A stretch of 64,000 bases of DNA from Microbacterium sp. cx-55. Its GTDB lineage: Bacteria > Actinomycetota > Actinomycetes > Actinomycetales > Microbacteriaceae. The notes beneath the pieces are model-generated. The model was not told where the DNA came from. It searched no databases and saw only the letters and a list, made by a program, of their open reading frames with translations. The position numbers and the translations under genes were made by a program. Shown piece after piece: positions 33,200 to 41,628 of this stretch. Every line of letters begins with the position of its first letter. Position 1 is the first letter of the stretch. The DNA is taken from assembly GCF_021117345.1 (NCBI RefSeq), contig NZ_CP088261.1:372001-436000 (forward strand), given 5' to 3'.

Positions 33200-34429
33200 T
33201 CAGCGCAGGCGGAGCACCGCGTCCCACAGCGCGTCGGCGACCTCGCGCTTCGTGCCGGTCACGGATGCGGGCTGCGCGTCGTCGTGCGCGTCGCCGTGCG
33301 CGTCGCGGGTGAGGAGCAGCAGCGTGTTGTCGGTGGTCTCAAAGCCGCGATCCCAGCCGACCTCGTTGACGGCGAGGAGGTCCACGCCTTTCCGTTCCCG
33401 CTTTCGCGCGGCCCGCGCGAGCAGTTCGTCGCCGGTCGCGGTCTCGGCGGCGAAGCCGACGATCGTCTGTCCGGGGCGCCGCTCCGCGACCAGCCCCGCG
33501 ACGATGTCGGGGTTCTCCACGAGCTCGAGCGTGCGCGTGCCGTCGCCGGACTCCTTCGTGAGCTTCCGCTCCGACACGGCGGCGACGCGGTAATCGGCGA
33601 CGGCCGCGGCCATCACCACGACATCGGCGTGGGTCGCCGCATCCGTCGTCGCGCTCTGCAGCTCCGTCGCCGTCCCGACGTCCGTCACCCGGATGCGGGG
33701 ATCGGCGGATGCGGTCGCCCGCACATCCGCGTCGAGGTGGGCCGCGATCAGGTGCACGTCGGCGCCGCGATCGGCCGCGGCGAGCGCCACCGCGAGGCCC
33801 TGCCGCCCGCTCGATCGGTTTCCGAGGAAGCGCACCGGGTCGATGGGTTCGCGGGTGCCGCCCGCGGTGACGGCAATGCGGAGCCCGGCCAGATCCTGGC
33901 GCAAGGGGGCGGCCACCTCGAGGGCGAATCGCACGATGCTTTCCGGTTCGCTCATGCGCCCGGGCCCGCTGTCGCCGCCGGTGAGTGCGCCGTCCTCCGG
34001 TCCGATCACGCGCACGCCGCGGGCGCGGAGGGTCTCGATGTTGGCGACGGTCGCCGGATGACGCCACATCTCGCTGTGCATCGCCGGCGCGACGACGACC
34101 GGCGCGACCGTGGCGAGCAGCGTCGTGCCGAGCAGATCATCGGCGATACCGGCCGCCATCTTGGCGAGGGTGTTCGCGGTCGCCGGGGCGATGATCACGA
34201 GGTCGGCGTGCTGGCCGAGCGCCACGTGACGCACCTGCGGAACATCGTCGTGCAGCGATGTCGTGACGGGGTTGCGGCTGATGGCCTCCCACGTGGGCAG
34301 GCCGACGAACCGCAGCGCCCCCTCGGTCGGGATGACATGCACCTCGTGGCCCCCGCGGATGAGGTCGCGAACGAGCGATACGGTTTTGTACGCGGCGATT
34401 CCACCGGTGACTCCGACGACGACGAACAC
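33200..34429 (-). CDS. coaBC: bifunctional phosphopantothenoylcysteine decarboxylase/phosphopantothenate-cysteine ligase
   Basis: 409 residues from GTG at 34429, full length. The CoaC half starts VVVGVTGGIAAYKTVSLVRD, with the active-site His in WRHPATVANI, the Asn in APATANTLAKM and APAMHSEMW. The CoaB half starts near 185: RIAVTAGGTREPIDPVRFLG, NRSSGRQGLAVA, and the lid KLTKESGDGTRTLELVENPD. It carries out two successive steps of coenzyme A synthesis from 4'-phosphopantothenate. It is convergent with the GlpD-like gene. Confidence 0.95.
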   Translation of the reverse strand: MFVVVGVTGGIAAYKTVSLVRDLIRGGHEVHVIPTEGALRFVGLPTWEAISRNPVTTSLHDDVPQVRHVALGQHADLVIIAPATANTLAKMAAGIADDLLGTTLLATVAPVVVAPAMHSEMWRHPATVANIETLRARGVRVIGPEDGALTGGDSGPGRMSEPESIVRFALEVAAPLRQDLAGLRIAVTAGGTREPIDPVRFLGNRSSGRQGLAVALAAADRGADVHLIAAHLDADVRATASADPRIRVTDVGTATELQSATTDAATHADVVVMAAAVADYRVAAVSERKLTKESGDGTRTLELVENPDIVAGLVAERRPGQTIVGFAAETATGDELLARAARKRERKGVDLLAVNEVGWDRGFETTDNTLLLLTRDAHGDAHDDAQPASVTGTKREVADALWDAVLRLR

Positions 34430-34472
34430 GGCATGATTCTCGCACGCGACGCGTCCGCCCGAAGGAGACCCG

Positions 34473-35186
34473 ATGTGCACCGTGATCGTCCGCGTCCCCG
34501 AGAACCCGGACGCCCCGACGCGCCTGATCGCGATACGCGATGAGGATCCGGGTCGCCCCTGGAATCCCGTGGGGCCGTGGTGGCCGGACGCGTTTCCGGG
34601 AGTGCTCGGCGTGCACGACGTGCGGGCCGGCGGTGCATGGTTGGCCGCCGACCCGGGCGCGGGGCGGCTGGCCGTGCTGCTGAACCGGCACGACGACGGT
34701 TCGCTTCCCGACGCGGATGCCGTCTCTCGCGGCATCCTGCCGCTCGCTTCCGTGGCGGGCTCGCCGCCCGGTGAGGCGCCGCGCACGCGCGGCTTCAACC
34801 TGCTCGAGATCGACGGGGCGGCATCCCGCGTGGTGTCCTGGGATGGCGTTCGGCGCGGGGTCACCGAGCTCGCGCCGGGAACCCACATGATCGCCCACGA
34901 CGACCTCGACGACCCCCGCACGGCCCGCATCACGCGCTGGCTGCCCGAGTTCACCGCCGCAGACACGGATGCGGCGGGCGCATGGTGGGCGCCGTGGCTC
35001 GGCGTGATCGAGCGGAGCACCGCGCTCGCCGCGACCGACGACCGCGCCATCATCCGCGATCACCGGCATCTCGGCATCCCCACGCTCTCGCTCCTCATCT
35101 GCGTGGCGAGCGTGCGCTCCCACGGCGTGGAGCTCCGAGATGCCACCCTCCCCGCGCCTGGAACGTGGGGGCCGCTCACGTTCTGA
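34473..35186 (+). CDS. NRDE-family protein (TANGO2-like)
   Basis: 237 residues from ATG at 34473; AAGGAGA precedes it. The start MCTVIVRVPENPDAPTRLIA and the following RDEDPGRPWNP match the NRDE family with its conserved N-terminal Cys, which becomes the N-terminal residue and may be catalytic as in Ntn hydrolases. The eukaryotic relative TANGO2 is linked to heme or lipid handling; the bacterial role is unknown. Divergent from coaBC. Confidence 0.85.
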   Translation: MCTVIVRVPENPDAPTRLIAIRDEDPGRPWNPVGPWWPDAFPGVLGVHDVRAGGAWLAADPGAGRLAVLLNRHDDGSLPDADAVSRGILPLASVAGSPPGEAPRTRGFNLLEIDGAASRVVSWDGVRRGVTELAPGTHMIAHDDLDDPRTARITRWLPEFTAADTDAAGAWWAPWLGVIERSTALAATDDRAIIRDHRHLGIPTLSLLICVASVRSHGVELRDATLPAPGTWGPLTF

Positions 35187-35258
35187 GTGGCTGCCAGCCG
35201 CGCGACGCGAGAGGATGGGGCGGGCCCGCTCAGAAGGCGGGCTCACCCAGGAGGAAAC

Positions 35259-35645
35259 ATGATCATCGTCGGGCTCGTTTTCGCGGCACTCGCCGCGCTG
35301 CTGCACGTCTACATCTTCTGGCTCGAGTCGATCGCCTGGACGAGCGATCGCGCGCGGCGCACCTTCGGGACGACCCCGCAGGAGGCGCAGGCGACGCGGT
35401 CGCTTGCGTTCAACCAGGGCTTCTACAACCTGTTCTTGGCGATCGCGGCCGCGCTCGGAATCGTGTTCTTCGCCGCCGGTGCCACGGCGATCGGGGCGAC
35501 GCTCGTCTTCGTCGGGACGGGCTCGATGGTCGCGGCCGCGCTCGTGCTCCTCCTGTCGGACCGTTCGAAGACGCGTGCGGCGCTCACGCAGATGGCCTTC
35601 GCGGTGATCGCTGTCGTCGCGCTGGCCGTGGGGATCGCCCTCTGA
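35259..35645 (+). CDS. DUF1304 membrane protein
   Basis: 128 residues from ATG at 35259 with a strong AGGAGG upstream. There are four hydrophobic segments. The region LLHVYIFWLESIAW and the later SLAFNQGFYNLFLAIAAALG are characteristic of the DUF1304 family of small membrane proteins. The function is unknown. It follows the NRDE gene on the same strand by 72 bp and may share its transcript. Confidence 0.85.
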   Translation: MIIVGLVFAALAALLHVYIFWLESIAWTSDRARRTFGTTPQEAQATRSLAFNQGFYNLFLAIAAALGIVFFAAGATAIGATLVFVGTGSMVAAALVLLLSDRSKTRAALTQMAFAVIAVVALAVGIAL

Positions 35646-35673
35646 TCCGACGCCCTCGGGGCGTGGGGCCCCG

Positions 35674-36015
35674 TCAGGGGGTGGGGGTTGCGGCGGGCGG
35701 CCGGTCCGGTGCGGGGGCGAAGTGCTCCGCGACGAGCATGATGCCACCCGACGAGTTCGCGGAGTTGGCGAGCTCTTCGATCCACTCGCGGCTCAGCATC
35801 GCCGGCTCGGGGTCGTCGAAGACGAAGCGCAGCGGAATCGACGGATGCAGCCACAGCGTGCTGCGGCCGCGGGGCTGATCGTCCGGGTGCCGCCACGAGA
35901 GCGTGAAGCTCTCGCCCCGGCGGAGCTTCGTTGAGAGAACCACCTTCAGGTGTGCCAGGGCACGGTCCTCGATATGGATCGGAGTGCTGCCCCCGCCGTA
36001 GTAGATCGTGCCCAT
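35674..36015 (-). CDS. small Microbacteriaceae-type protein (DUF7882-like), paralogue 1
   Basis: 113 residues from ATG at 36015. The start MGTIYYGGGSTPIHIEDRAL, the motif KLRRGESFTLSW and LWLHPSIPLRFVFDD are shared with the protein encoded divergently at 36076-36393. Such proteins are common in this family and have sometimes been labelled as DNA-ligase domains, without support that I can see here. There is no membrane segment or signal; it is probably cytosolic. The shared sequence is beta-rich, and the C-terminus is disordered and Pro-rich. Function unknown. Confidence 0.75.
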   Translation of the reverse strand: MGTIYYGGGSTPIHIEDRALAHLKVVLSTKLRRGESFTLSWRHPDDQPRGRSTLWLHPSIPLRFVFDDPEPAMLSREWIEELANSANSSGGIMLVAEHFAPAPDRPPAATPTP

Positions 36016-36075
36016 GCGATCACCCTAGCCGGGGGCGCACCCGGTAGCGCGGGTCGCGTGGCCTATGCTCGTGCC

Positions 36076-36393
36076 GTGGGCCGATTCATCTATGACACGA
36101 ACGCGAACGCGGTCGACATCGAAGACCGTACGCTTTCGCACCTGCGGATCGTGGTGATGAACAAGCTCCGTCGTGGCGAGCCCTTCATGTTCGATGTCGA
36201 GATCGGCGACGGCAGCGGGCGCCGCAGCTTCTGGGTGCACCCGTCGGTTCCCATGCAGTTCCACTTCTACGGCAGTCGTCAGCCGAAGATCAACCGGGCC
36301 TGGATCGAAGATCTGATGCTGGCCGCATCCGGACCCGCCGGACTCACGATCGTGCCCGAACCGCCGGACGAGCCGGTGGAACAGACGGCCTAG
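36076..36393 (+). CDS. small Microbacteriaceae-type protein (DUF7882-like), paralogue 2
   Basis: 105 residues from GTG at 36076. It aligns along its whole length with the divergent neighbour: VDIEDRTLSHLRIVVMNKLR, FWVHPSVPMQFHFYG and RAWIEDLMLAASGPAGLTI. Positions shared by both are IEDR, HL, KLRRGE and HPS.P. The pair is separated by 60 bp containing both promoters. Identity is moderate, so the duplication is old and the roles may differ. Function unknown. Confidence 0.72.
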   Translation: MGRFIYDTNANAVDIEDRTLSHLRIVVMNKLRRGEPFMFDVEIGDGSGRRSFWVHPSVPMQFHFYGSRQPKINRAWIEDLMLAASGPAGLTIVPEPPDEPVEQTA

Positions 36394-36421
36394 TAGCAGC
36401 GATTCCCGGCGCGTCCGGGTT

Positions 36422-36436
36422 GTCAAGGGGTCGGAC
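36422..36436 (+). promoter_or_regulatory. GTCAAG-type upstream motif before the small ORF
   Basis: GTCAAGGGGTCGGAC lies 57 nt before the 44-residue ORF. GTCAAG followed by a C/G run and GAC also precedes glgX (42151) and the TspO-like gene (49948). It may be a promoter part. Confidence 0.3.
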
Positions 36437-36484
36437 CGCGCCCGCCGCTGAGGCAAGGTGGGAACCGCCCCAGGAGGTGGTGCC

Positions 36485-36619
36485 ATGCTCGCCGGACCCG
36501 AAGACGTCGTGCCCGAGAACCCGCTGACGTCCCTCGAATTCGAAGACGTCCCCGGCATCGACGTCGTCGACGGCGAATTCCTCCCGCGGAGCGGCTTCGA
36601 TCCGCTCTCCCCGCGCTGA
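36485..36619 (+). CDS. 44-residue acidic small protein with a strong ribosome site
   Basis: ATG at 36485, TGA at 36617-36619. AGGAGGTGG sits 5 nt upstream, one of the best Shine-Dalgarno sequences in the window. The protein starts MLAGPEDVVPENPLT and contains FEDVPGIDVVDGEF; about a quarter of the residues are Asp or Glu and there are no Cys or His. Third codon positions are nearly all G or C, as in real genes here. No family is recognised. It could be a genuine small protein of unknown role. Confidence 0.6.
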   Translation: MLAGPEDVVPENPLTSLEFEDVPGIDVVDGEFLPRSGFDPLSPR

Positions 36620-36641
36620 ACGCATCCCCACCGATTCCGGG

Positions 36642-36703
36642 GCGCGCCAGTTTTCTGCTGCCGCTCCACAGATCTGAGGCGCGGGAGCAGGAAACTGGCG
36701 CGC
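36642..36703. repeat. 62-bp palindromic element with 28-nt arms
   Basis: Left arm 36642-36669, loop AGATCT (36670-36675), right arm 36676-36703. Outer GCGCGCCAGTTT and inner CTGCT, CCGC, CC blocks pair with four mismatches. It sits between the convergent small ORF and ROK repressor genes. The arm length equals that of the other palindromic elements although the sequence differs. Confidence 0.8.
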
Positions 36704-36763
36704 GGCGCGCGGTGAGTGCAGAGAAGTGGCGCGCCGGATCGGGGCAAGCCGGCGGATGCGGGG

Positions 36764-37939
36764 TCAGCCGGCGGATGCGGGGTCGGCGAGCAGGGGTTCG
36801 AAGGCCGCCTCGGCGGCACCGATCAGGAGCCGGTCGTCGGCGAGCGACGCGAGGCGCAGATCGAGGGACTCCGCACAGGCGGGCATTGCCTGACCGCGGA
36901 CGGCGGCGGTGAGCCCCGGAAGATCGCTCGATGCCAGCGCGGCGAGGAACCCGCCGAGCACCACGACCGACGGGTTCAGCACGTTCACCGCGTTGGCGAG
37001 CGCAGTGCTGAGGATGCGGCGCTGCCGGTCGCGTTCGGCGCGGGCAGTGGGCGCGGACGTCGTCTGCAGCGCGCGGGCGAGGGCGTGGTCGTCCGCATCC
37101 GTCGCGGAGCCGCCGAGCGCCGCGAGCAGCCGCGCGCGCCCGACTTCGTCTTCGAGCACCCCGCCGGGAGCCCGGCGATCGGAGGCGTCCTCGATGCCGG
37201 GGCGATTCTGGCCGAACTCGCCGGCGTATCCGCCCGCGCCGCCGAGCATCGTGCCGTGGGCGATCACCCCGCCGCCGATACCGCTGGCGCCGCCGTTGAG
37301 GTAGATCACGTCGGCGTGGCCGCGGGCGGCGCCGAAGAGGTGCTCCGCGCGGGCGCCGAGGCTCGCGTCGTTGCCGACCGTGGTCGGGAGCCCGGCCGCC
37401 GACTGTACGAGGGCGGCAAGGGGGGCATCGCGCCAGCGCAGGTGCGGCGCGTCGCGGACGACCCCGTCGCTCGTGCGCACGAGACCCGGCACGGCGACAC
37501 CGACGCCGACGATCCGGTGGTTGGCAAGCGCCCCCGCACGCCACTGCGCGATGCGGTCGGCGATCGCCGCCGCGGCGACCTCCGGCGAGGGTGCGTCGCG
37601 CCAGGGGATCCGTACGCGCGCGACGACGGAACGATCGAGCGTCACGGCCGCGAGGGTCAGCGCATCGATCTCGGGGTGCGCCGCGATCGCGACCGCGGAG
37701 CCGCTGGTCACCACGACCGGCGACGGGCGGCCGGCGCGGCGCGCAGCATCCGGAGCCCGTTCCTCGACCAGCCCGAGCGCGGCGAGTTCGCCCACGAGGT
37801 CTCCGATCGTGGACCGGTTCAACCCCGTCTCCTCGGTGAGCGCCGCGCGTGAGCGGGGCCCGTCGAGATGCAGGAGCGTGAGCACGCGGGCGAGATTGCG
37901 CTGCCGCACGGATGTCGCGCTCGCCCCGGTGGTGGTCAT
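36764..37939 (-). CDS. xylR: ROK-family transcriptional repressor of xylose genes
   Basis: 391 residues from ATG at 37939. The winged helix is at 10-75 ([40 protein letters not shown]). The ROK domain includes [28 protein letters not shown] and YAGEFGQNR. It is divergent from xylA with a 74-bp spacer that holds an inverted repeat. XylR-type ROK proteins release DNA on binding xylose. The name rests on context with xylA and xylB. Confidence 0.88.
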   Translation of the reverse strand: MTTTGASATSVRQRNLARVLTLLHLDGPRSRAALTEETGLNRSTIGDLVGELAALGLVEERAPDAARRAGRPSPVVVTSGSAVAIAAHPEIDALTLAAVTLDRSVVARVRIPWRDAPSPEVAAAAIADRIAQWRAGALANHRIVGVGVAVPGLVRTSDGVVRDAPHLRWRDAPLAALVQSAAGLPTTVGNDASLGARAEHLFGAARGHADVIYLNGGASGIGGGVIAHGTMLGGAGGYAGEFGQNRPGIEDASDRRAPGGVLEDEVGRARLLAALGGSATDADDHALARALQTTSAPTARAERDRQRRILSTALANAVNVLNPSVVVLGGFLAALASSDLPGLTAAVRGQAMPACAESLDLRLASLADDRLLIGAAEAAFEPLLADPASAG

Positions 37940-37950
37940 CCTCCCAGTGT

Positions 37951-37975
37951 AGTATGTTGGCGAGCACAACTTATT
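37951..37975. promoter_or_regulatory. candidate XylR operator
   Basis: AGTATGTTG (37951-37959) and CAACTTATT (37967-37975) are inverted around a 7-nt centre with two mismatches in nine pairs. It lies between the divergent repressor and xylA genes, in a stretch that is unusually AT-rich. Confidence 0.55.
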
Positions 37976-38013
37976 CGGGTGCACCCCGCCCCGCACATTC
38001 GCAAAGGAGCGTC

Positions 38014-39201
38014 ATGTCTTCACCCACGCGCGACGACAAATTCTCGTTCGGCCTCTGGACCGTCGGCTACAACGGCACCGACCCGTTCGGTGGGCCCACC
38101 CGGCCGCCGCTCGACGTCGTGCACGCGGTCGAGAAGCTCTCGGAGTTGGGGGCGTACGGGCTCACGTTCCACGACGACGACCTCTTCGCCTTCGGCTCGT
38201 CGGAGACCGAACGGCAGACCCAGATCGATCGCCTCAAGGGCGCGCTCGAGGACACCGGGCTCATCATTCCGATGGTCACCACGAACCTCTTCTCCGCCCC
38301 GGTGTTCAAAGACGGCGGGTTCACCGCGAACGACCGGGACGTGCGCCGGTTCGCCCTGCGCAAGGTGTTCCGCCAGCTCGACCTCGGTGCCGAACTCGGC
38401 GCGAAGACCTTCGTCATGTGGGGTGGCCGCGAGGGCGCCGAGTACGACTCCGCGAAGGATGTTCGCGCCGCGCTCGAGCGGTACCGCGAGGCCGTCAACC
38501 TGCTCGGCGACTACGTCACCGACAAGGGGTACGACATCCGCTTCGCGATCGAACCGAAGCCCAACGAGCCGCGCGGCGACATCCTGCTGCCGACGCTCGG
38601 CCATGCGATCGCGTTCATCGACTCGCTCGAGCGCCCCGAGCTCGTCGGCGTCAACCCCGAGGTCGGCCACGAGCAGATGGCCGGGCTGAACTTCGCCGCG
38701 GGCATCGCGCAGGCGCTCTTCCACGGCAAGCTCTTCCACATCGACCTGAACGGTCAACGCGGCATCAAGTACGACCAGGACCTCGTCTTCGGGCACGGCG
38801 ACCTGCACAACGCCTTCGCGCTCGTCGACCTGCTCGAGAACGGCGGACCCGGCGGAGTGCCCGCCTACGACGGCCCGCGGCACTTCGACTACAAGCCGAG
38901 CCGCACCGAGGATGAGAAGGGCGTGGGGGAGTCGGCCGCGGCCAATATGCGCACCTACCTGCTGCTCAAGGAGCGCGCGGCGGCCTTCCGCGCCGACCCC
39001 GAGGTGCAGGAGGCGCTCGAGGCGGCACGGGTCGCCGAGCTCTCGGTGCCCACGCTCCACGAGGGAGAGTCCTATGACGACTTCCTCGCCGATCGTTCGG
39101 CCTACGAGGACTTCGACGCCGACGTGTACCTGGGCGGCAAGGGTGGCGGCTTCGTGCGCCTGCAGCAACTCGCGACCGAGCACCTGCTCGGCGCTCGCTG
39201 A
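38014..39201 (+). CDS. xylA: xylose isomerase
   Basis: 395 residues from ATG at 38014, with AAAGGAG upstream; the length is that of the short actinobacterial class. Active-site features: [13 protein letters not shown] (catalytic His), [18 protein letters not shown] (metal Glu and Lys), [14 protein letters not shown] (His), [20 protein letters not shown] (metal Asp). It converts D-xylose to D-xylulose and, in this class, also glucose to fructose. It is the first gene of xylose use; xylB follows after 224 bp with a palindromic element in between. Confidence 0.96.
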   Translation: MSSPTRDDKFSFGLWTVGYNGTDPFGGPTRPPLDVVHAVEKLSELGAYGLTFHDDDLFAFGSSETERQTQIDRLKGALEDTGLIIPMVTTNLFSAPVFKDGGFTANDRDVRRFALRKVFRQLDLGAELGAKTFVMWGGREGAEYDSAKDVRAALERYREAVNLLGDYVTDKGYDIRFAIEPKPNEPRGDILLPTLGHAIAFIDSLERPELVGVNPEVGHEQMAGLNFAAGIAQALFHGKLFHIDLNGQRGIKYDQDLVFGHGDLHNAFALVDLLENGGPGGVPAYDGPRHFDYKPSRTEDEKGVGESAAANMRTYLLLKERAAAFRADPEVQEALEAARVAELSVPTLHEGESYDDFLADRSAYEDFDADVYLGGKGGGFVRLQQLATEHLLGAR

Positions 39202-39225
39202 CCGCATCCGCCCGGCCCTGCCTAG

Positions 39226-39280
39226 CCCTTCCCCGACCCTTCCCCAACCCTTCCCCAACCCTTCCCCGACCCTTCCCCGA
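39226..39280. repeat. five 11-bp tandem repeats between xylA and xylB
   Basis: CCCTTCCCCRA occurs five times in a row (39226-39280), directly next to the 73-bp palindromic element. It is low complexity and may be slippage-prone. Confidence 0.8.
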
Positions 39281-39353
39281 CCGCGAGACTGGATCTTCGC
39301 GCCGAGACAGTGGGGTAACCCCGACGTTTCGGCGCGAAGATCCCGTCTCGCGG
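39281..39353. repeat. 73-bp palindromic element B
   Basis: Left arm 39281-39308, centre 39309-39325 with GGGGTAACCCC, right arm 39326-39353. The 28-nt arms pair with two mismatches. It has the same size, outer block CCGCGAGAC and inner block CGCCGAGAC as the element at 27545-27617. It lies between xylA and xylB. Confidence 0.9.
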
Positions 39354-39425
39354 GTAATCGCGCGGGCGGGAGGGCCGCGGGAGGGTCGGGGCCGGGGGAG
39401 AACGCACGAAGGAAGGAGAGCGCGG

Positions 39426-40730
39426 ATGGCGCTCGTCATGGGAGTCGACTCGTCGACCCAGTCCTGCAAGGTCATCGTCGTCGACAGTGCGACGGGGGCG
39501 ATCGTCCGCGAAGGGCGGTCGCCGCATCCGGACGGCACCGAGGTGGACCCGGATGCATGGTGGGTCGCGCTGCAGGCGGCGATCGCGGAGGCGGGCGGGC
39601 TGTCCGGCGTCGATGCGTGGGCGGTCGGCGGGCAGCAGCACGGCATGGTGGCGCTGGATGCGGAGGGCCGCGTCATCCGTCCGGCGCTGCTCTGGAACGA
39701 CACCCGCTCGGGCGGTGCGGCCGCCGACCTCATCGCGGAGTTCGGGGCCGACCTGCTCGCCCGGCGCACGGGCCTCGTGCCGGTGGCCTCGTTCACGATC
39801 ACGAAGCTGCGCTGGCTGCGCGATCACGAGCCCGAGAACGCCGCGCGCGTCGCCGCCGTCGCGCTGCCGCACGATTGGCTGACCTGGCGCCTGCGCGGCT
39901 TCGGGCCCGACGGCGAATCCGCGCACGGCCCGGTGCTCGACGAACTCATCACCGACCGCTCCGATGCGTCGGGCACGGGATACTGGTCGCCCGACACGGG
40001 CGGCTACGACCGCGAGCTGCTCGTCGCGGCGCTCGGTCATGACGCGGTGTTGCCGCGCGTGCTCGGACCGGAGGGGTGGGTGACGGATGCGGACGGCCGC
40101 CGCGTCGGCCCCGGCGCGGGCGATAACGCGGGCGCGGCGCTCGGCGTCGGCGCGGGTCCGGGCGATGTGGTCGTGTCGATCGGAACCAGCGGCACGGTGT
40201 TCGCGGTGAGTGCGGAGCGGACGATCGACCCGACCGGCACGGTCGCGGGATTCGCGGATGCGGACGGCCACTTCCTGCCGATCGTCGTCACGCTGAACGC
40301 CGCCCGCGTGCTGGACGCCATCGCGCGCCTGCTCGGCACCGACCACGCGGGTCTGAGCGCGCTCGCGCTCGCCGCCGAGCCGGGCGCCGGCGGGCTGCTG
40401 CTCGAGCCGTACTTCGAGGGGGAGCGCACCCCCAACCTGCCGGATGCGAACGCCTCGCTGTACGGCATGACGCTCGCCTCGACGACGCGCGAGAACCTCG
40501 CGCGCGCGGCGGTCGAGGGGATGCTGCACGGTCTCGGTGCGGGGCTCGACGCCCTGCGTGAGCTCGGCGTTCCGCTCGAGCGGGCGCTCCTGATCGGCGG
40601 GGGCGCGCAGTCCGAGGCGGTGCGCCGCGTCGCGCCGCTGATCTTCGGTATGCCCGTCGAGGTGCCCGCACCCGGCGAGTACGTGGCGCTCGGCGCCGCC
40701 CGCCAGGCCGCCCGGCTGCTCACCGCCTGA
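39426..40730 (+). CDS. xylB: xylulokinase
   Basis: 434 residues from ATG at 39426, with AAGGAGAG upstream. FGGY-kinase features: [19 protein letters not shown], the [11 protein letters not shown] substrate loop, [21 protein letters not shown] with the catalytic Asp, and the C-terminal [17 protein letters not shown]. It phosphorylates D-xylulose to xylulose-5-phosphate for the pentose phosphate pathway. The protein is somewhat short for XylB (often about 470-490). The palindromic element between xylA and xylB could lower its expression relative to xylA. Confidence 0.92.
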   Translation: MALVMGVDSSTQSCKVIVVDSATGAIVREGRSPHPDGTEVDPDAWWVALQAAIAEAGGLSGVDAWAVGGQQHGMVALDAEGRVIRPALLWNDTRSGGAAADLIAEFGADLLARRTGLVPVASFTITKLRWLRDHEPENAARVAAVALPHDWLTWRLRGFGPDGESAHGPVLDELITDRSDASGTGYWSPDTGGYDRELLVAALGHDAVLPRVLGPEGWVTDADGRRVGPGAGDNAGAALGVGAGPGDVVVSIGTSGTVFAVSAERTIDPTGTVAGFADADGHFLPIVVTLNAARVLDAIARLLGTDHAGLSALALAAEPGAGGLLLEPYFEGERTPNLPDANASLYGMTLASTTRENLARAAVEGMLHGLGAGLDALRELGVPLERALLIGGGAQSEAVRRVAPLIFGMPVEVPAPGEYVALGAARQAARLLTA

Positions 40731-40756
40731 CCCCCTCCCCGACTGACCCCCATCGA

Positions 40757-40829
40757 CCGCGAGACTGCAGCTGCGCAACGAGACGTTGGCTCGGAGCCGC
40801 GGTCTCGTTGCGAGAATGCTGTCTCGCGG
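40757..40829. repeat. 73-bp palindromic element C
   Basis: Left arm 40757-40784, centre 40785-40801 with GGCTCGGAGCC, right arm 40802-40829. Same 73-bp length, outer CCGCGAGAC and GAGAC inner end as elements A and B. The inner stem is CAACGAGAC/GTCTCGTTG, not CGCCGAGAC/GTCTCGGCG, so paired positions changed together. Five mismatches are all in the middle of the arms. Confidence 0.87.
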
Positions 40830-40896
40830 TCGGCCAGGAGCGGCGAGCCCCCGCACTCCCAGCGCCCGCCGAAGTGGGGCACCTAGGGTCGAGGGC

Positions 40897-41577
40897 ATGA
40901 CCATCCCGCTCGATGACGGGCAGATCACGGTTTCCGCCGTCGAACTGCGTGCCGCACGCGATGAACTGCAGCGGTTCCTCCTGGAGTACCGATTCGGGAT
41001 GCAGGAGATCGAGACGAAGCTCTCGATCCTTCGCGACGAGTTCCTCCTGATGCACGAGTACAACCCGATCGAGCACGTGTCGAGCCGGGTCAAGACCCCT
41101 GACAGCCTGGTCGACAAGGTGCGCCGGAAGGGGATCGACCCCGGGTTCGAGTCGATCCGGGCGCACATCACCGACATCGCCGGTGTGCGCGTGACGTGCA
41201 GTTTCACCGCCGACGCCTACCGGCTATTCGACCTGCTCACGCAGCAGGACGACATCACCGTCCGCGAGGTGAAGGACTACATCGCGGCGCCCAAGCCGAA
41301 CGGCTACAAGAGTCTGCACGCGATCGTCGAAGTGCCGGTCTTCCTGTCGACGGGGCCCATGCGGGTGCCGGTCGAGGTGCAGTTCCGCACCATTGCGATG
41401 GACTTCTGGGCGAGCCTCGAGCACAAGATCTACTACAAGTACGACCGGCAGGTGCCGGGGCGCCTGATCGACGAGCTGAAGGATGCGGCCGACAACGCCG
41501 CCGCTCTCGATGACCGGATGGAGCGCCTGCACCGCGAACTGCACGGCCCGCGCCCTCCGCACACCCTGCACGTCTGA
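40897..41577 (+). CDS. small alarmone synthetase (GTP pyrophosphokinase family)
   Basis: 226 residues from ATG at 40897, preceded by GAGGG. It contains only the synthetase domain: IEHVSSRVKTPDSLVDKVRR, FESIRAHITDIAGVRVTCSF, PKPNGYKSLHAIVEVPVF (catalytic loop) and VEVQFRTIAMDFWASLEHKI. There is no HD hydrolase, TGS or ACT domain, so it makes ppGpp or pppGpp without a hydrolysis function. It would add to the stringent response alongside a Rel protein elsewhere. Confidence 0.9.
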   Translation: MTIPLDDGQITVSAVELRAARDELQRFLLEYRFGMQEIETKLSILRDEFLLMHEYNPIEHVSSRVKTPDSLVDKVRRKGIDPGFESIRAHITDIAGVRVTCSFTADAYRLFDLLTQQDDITVREVKDYIAAPKPNGYKSLHAIVEVPVFLSTGPMRVPVEVQFRTIAMDFWASLEHKIYYKYDRQVPGRLIDELKDAADNAAALDDRMERLHRELHGPRPPHTLHV

Positions 41578-41628
41578 TCGCCCACGGGGAACCGCGAGCG
41601 GTGGCCGCAGACGCGGCACAATGAGGAC

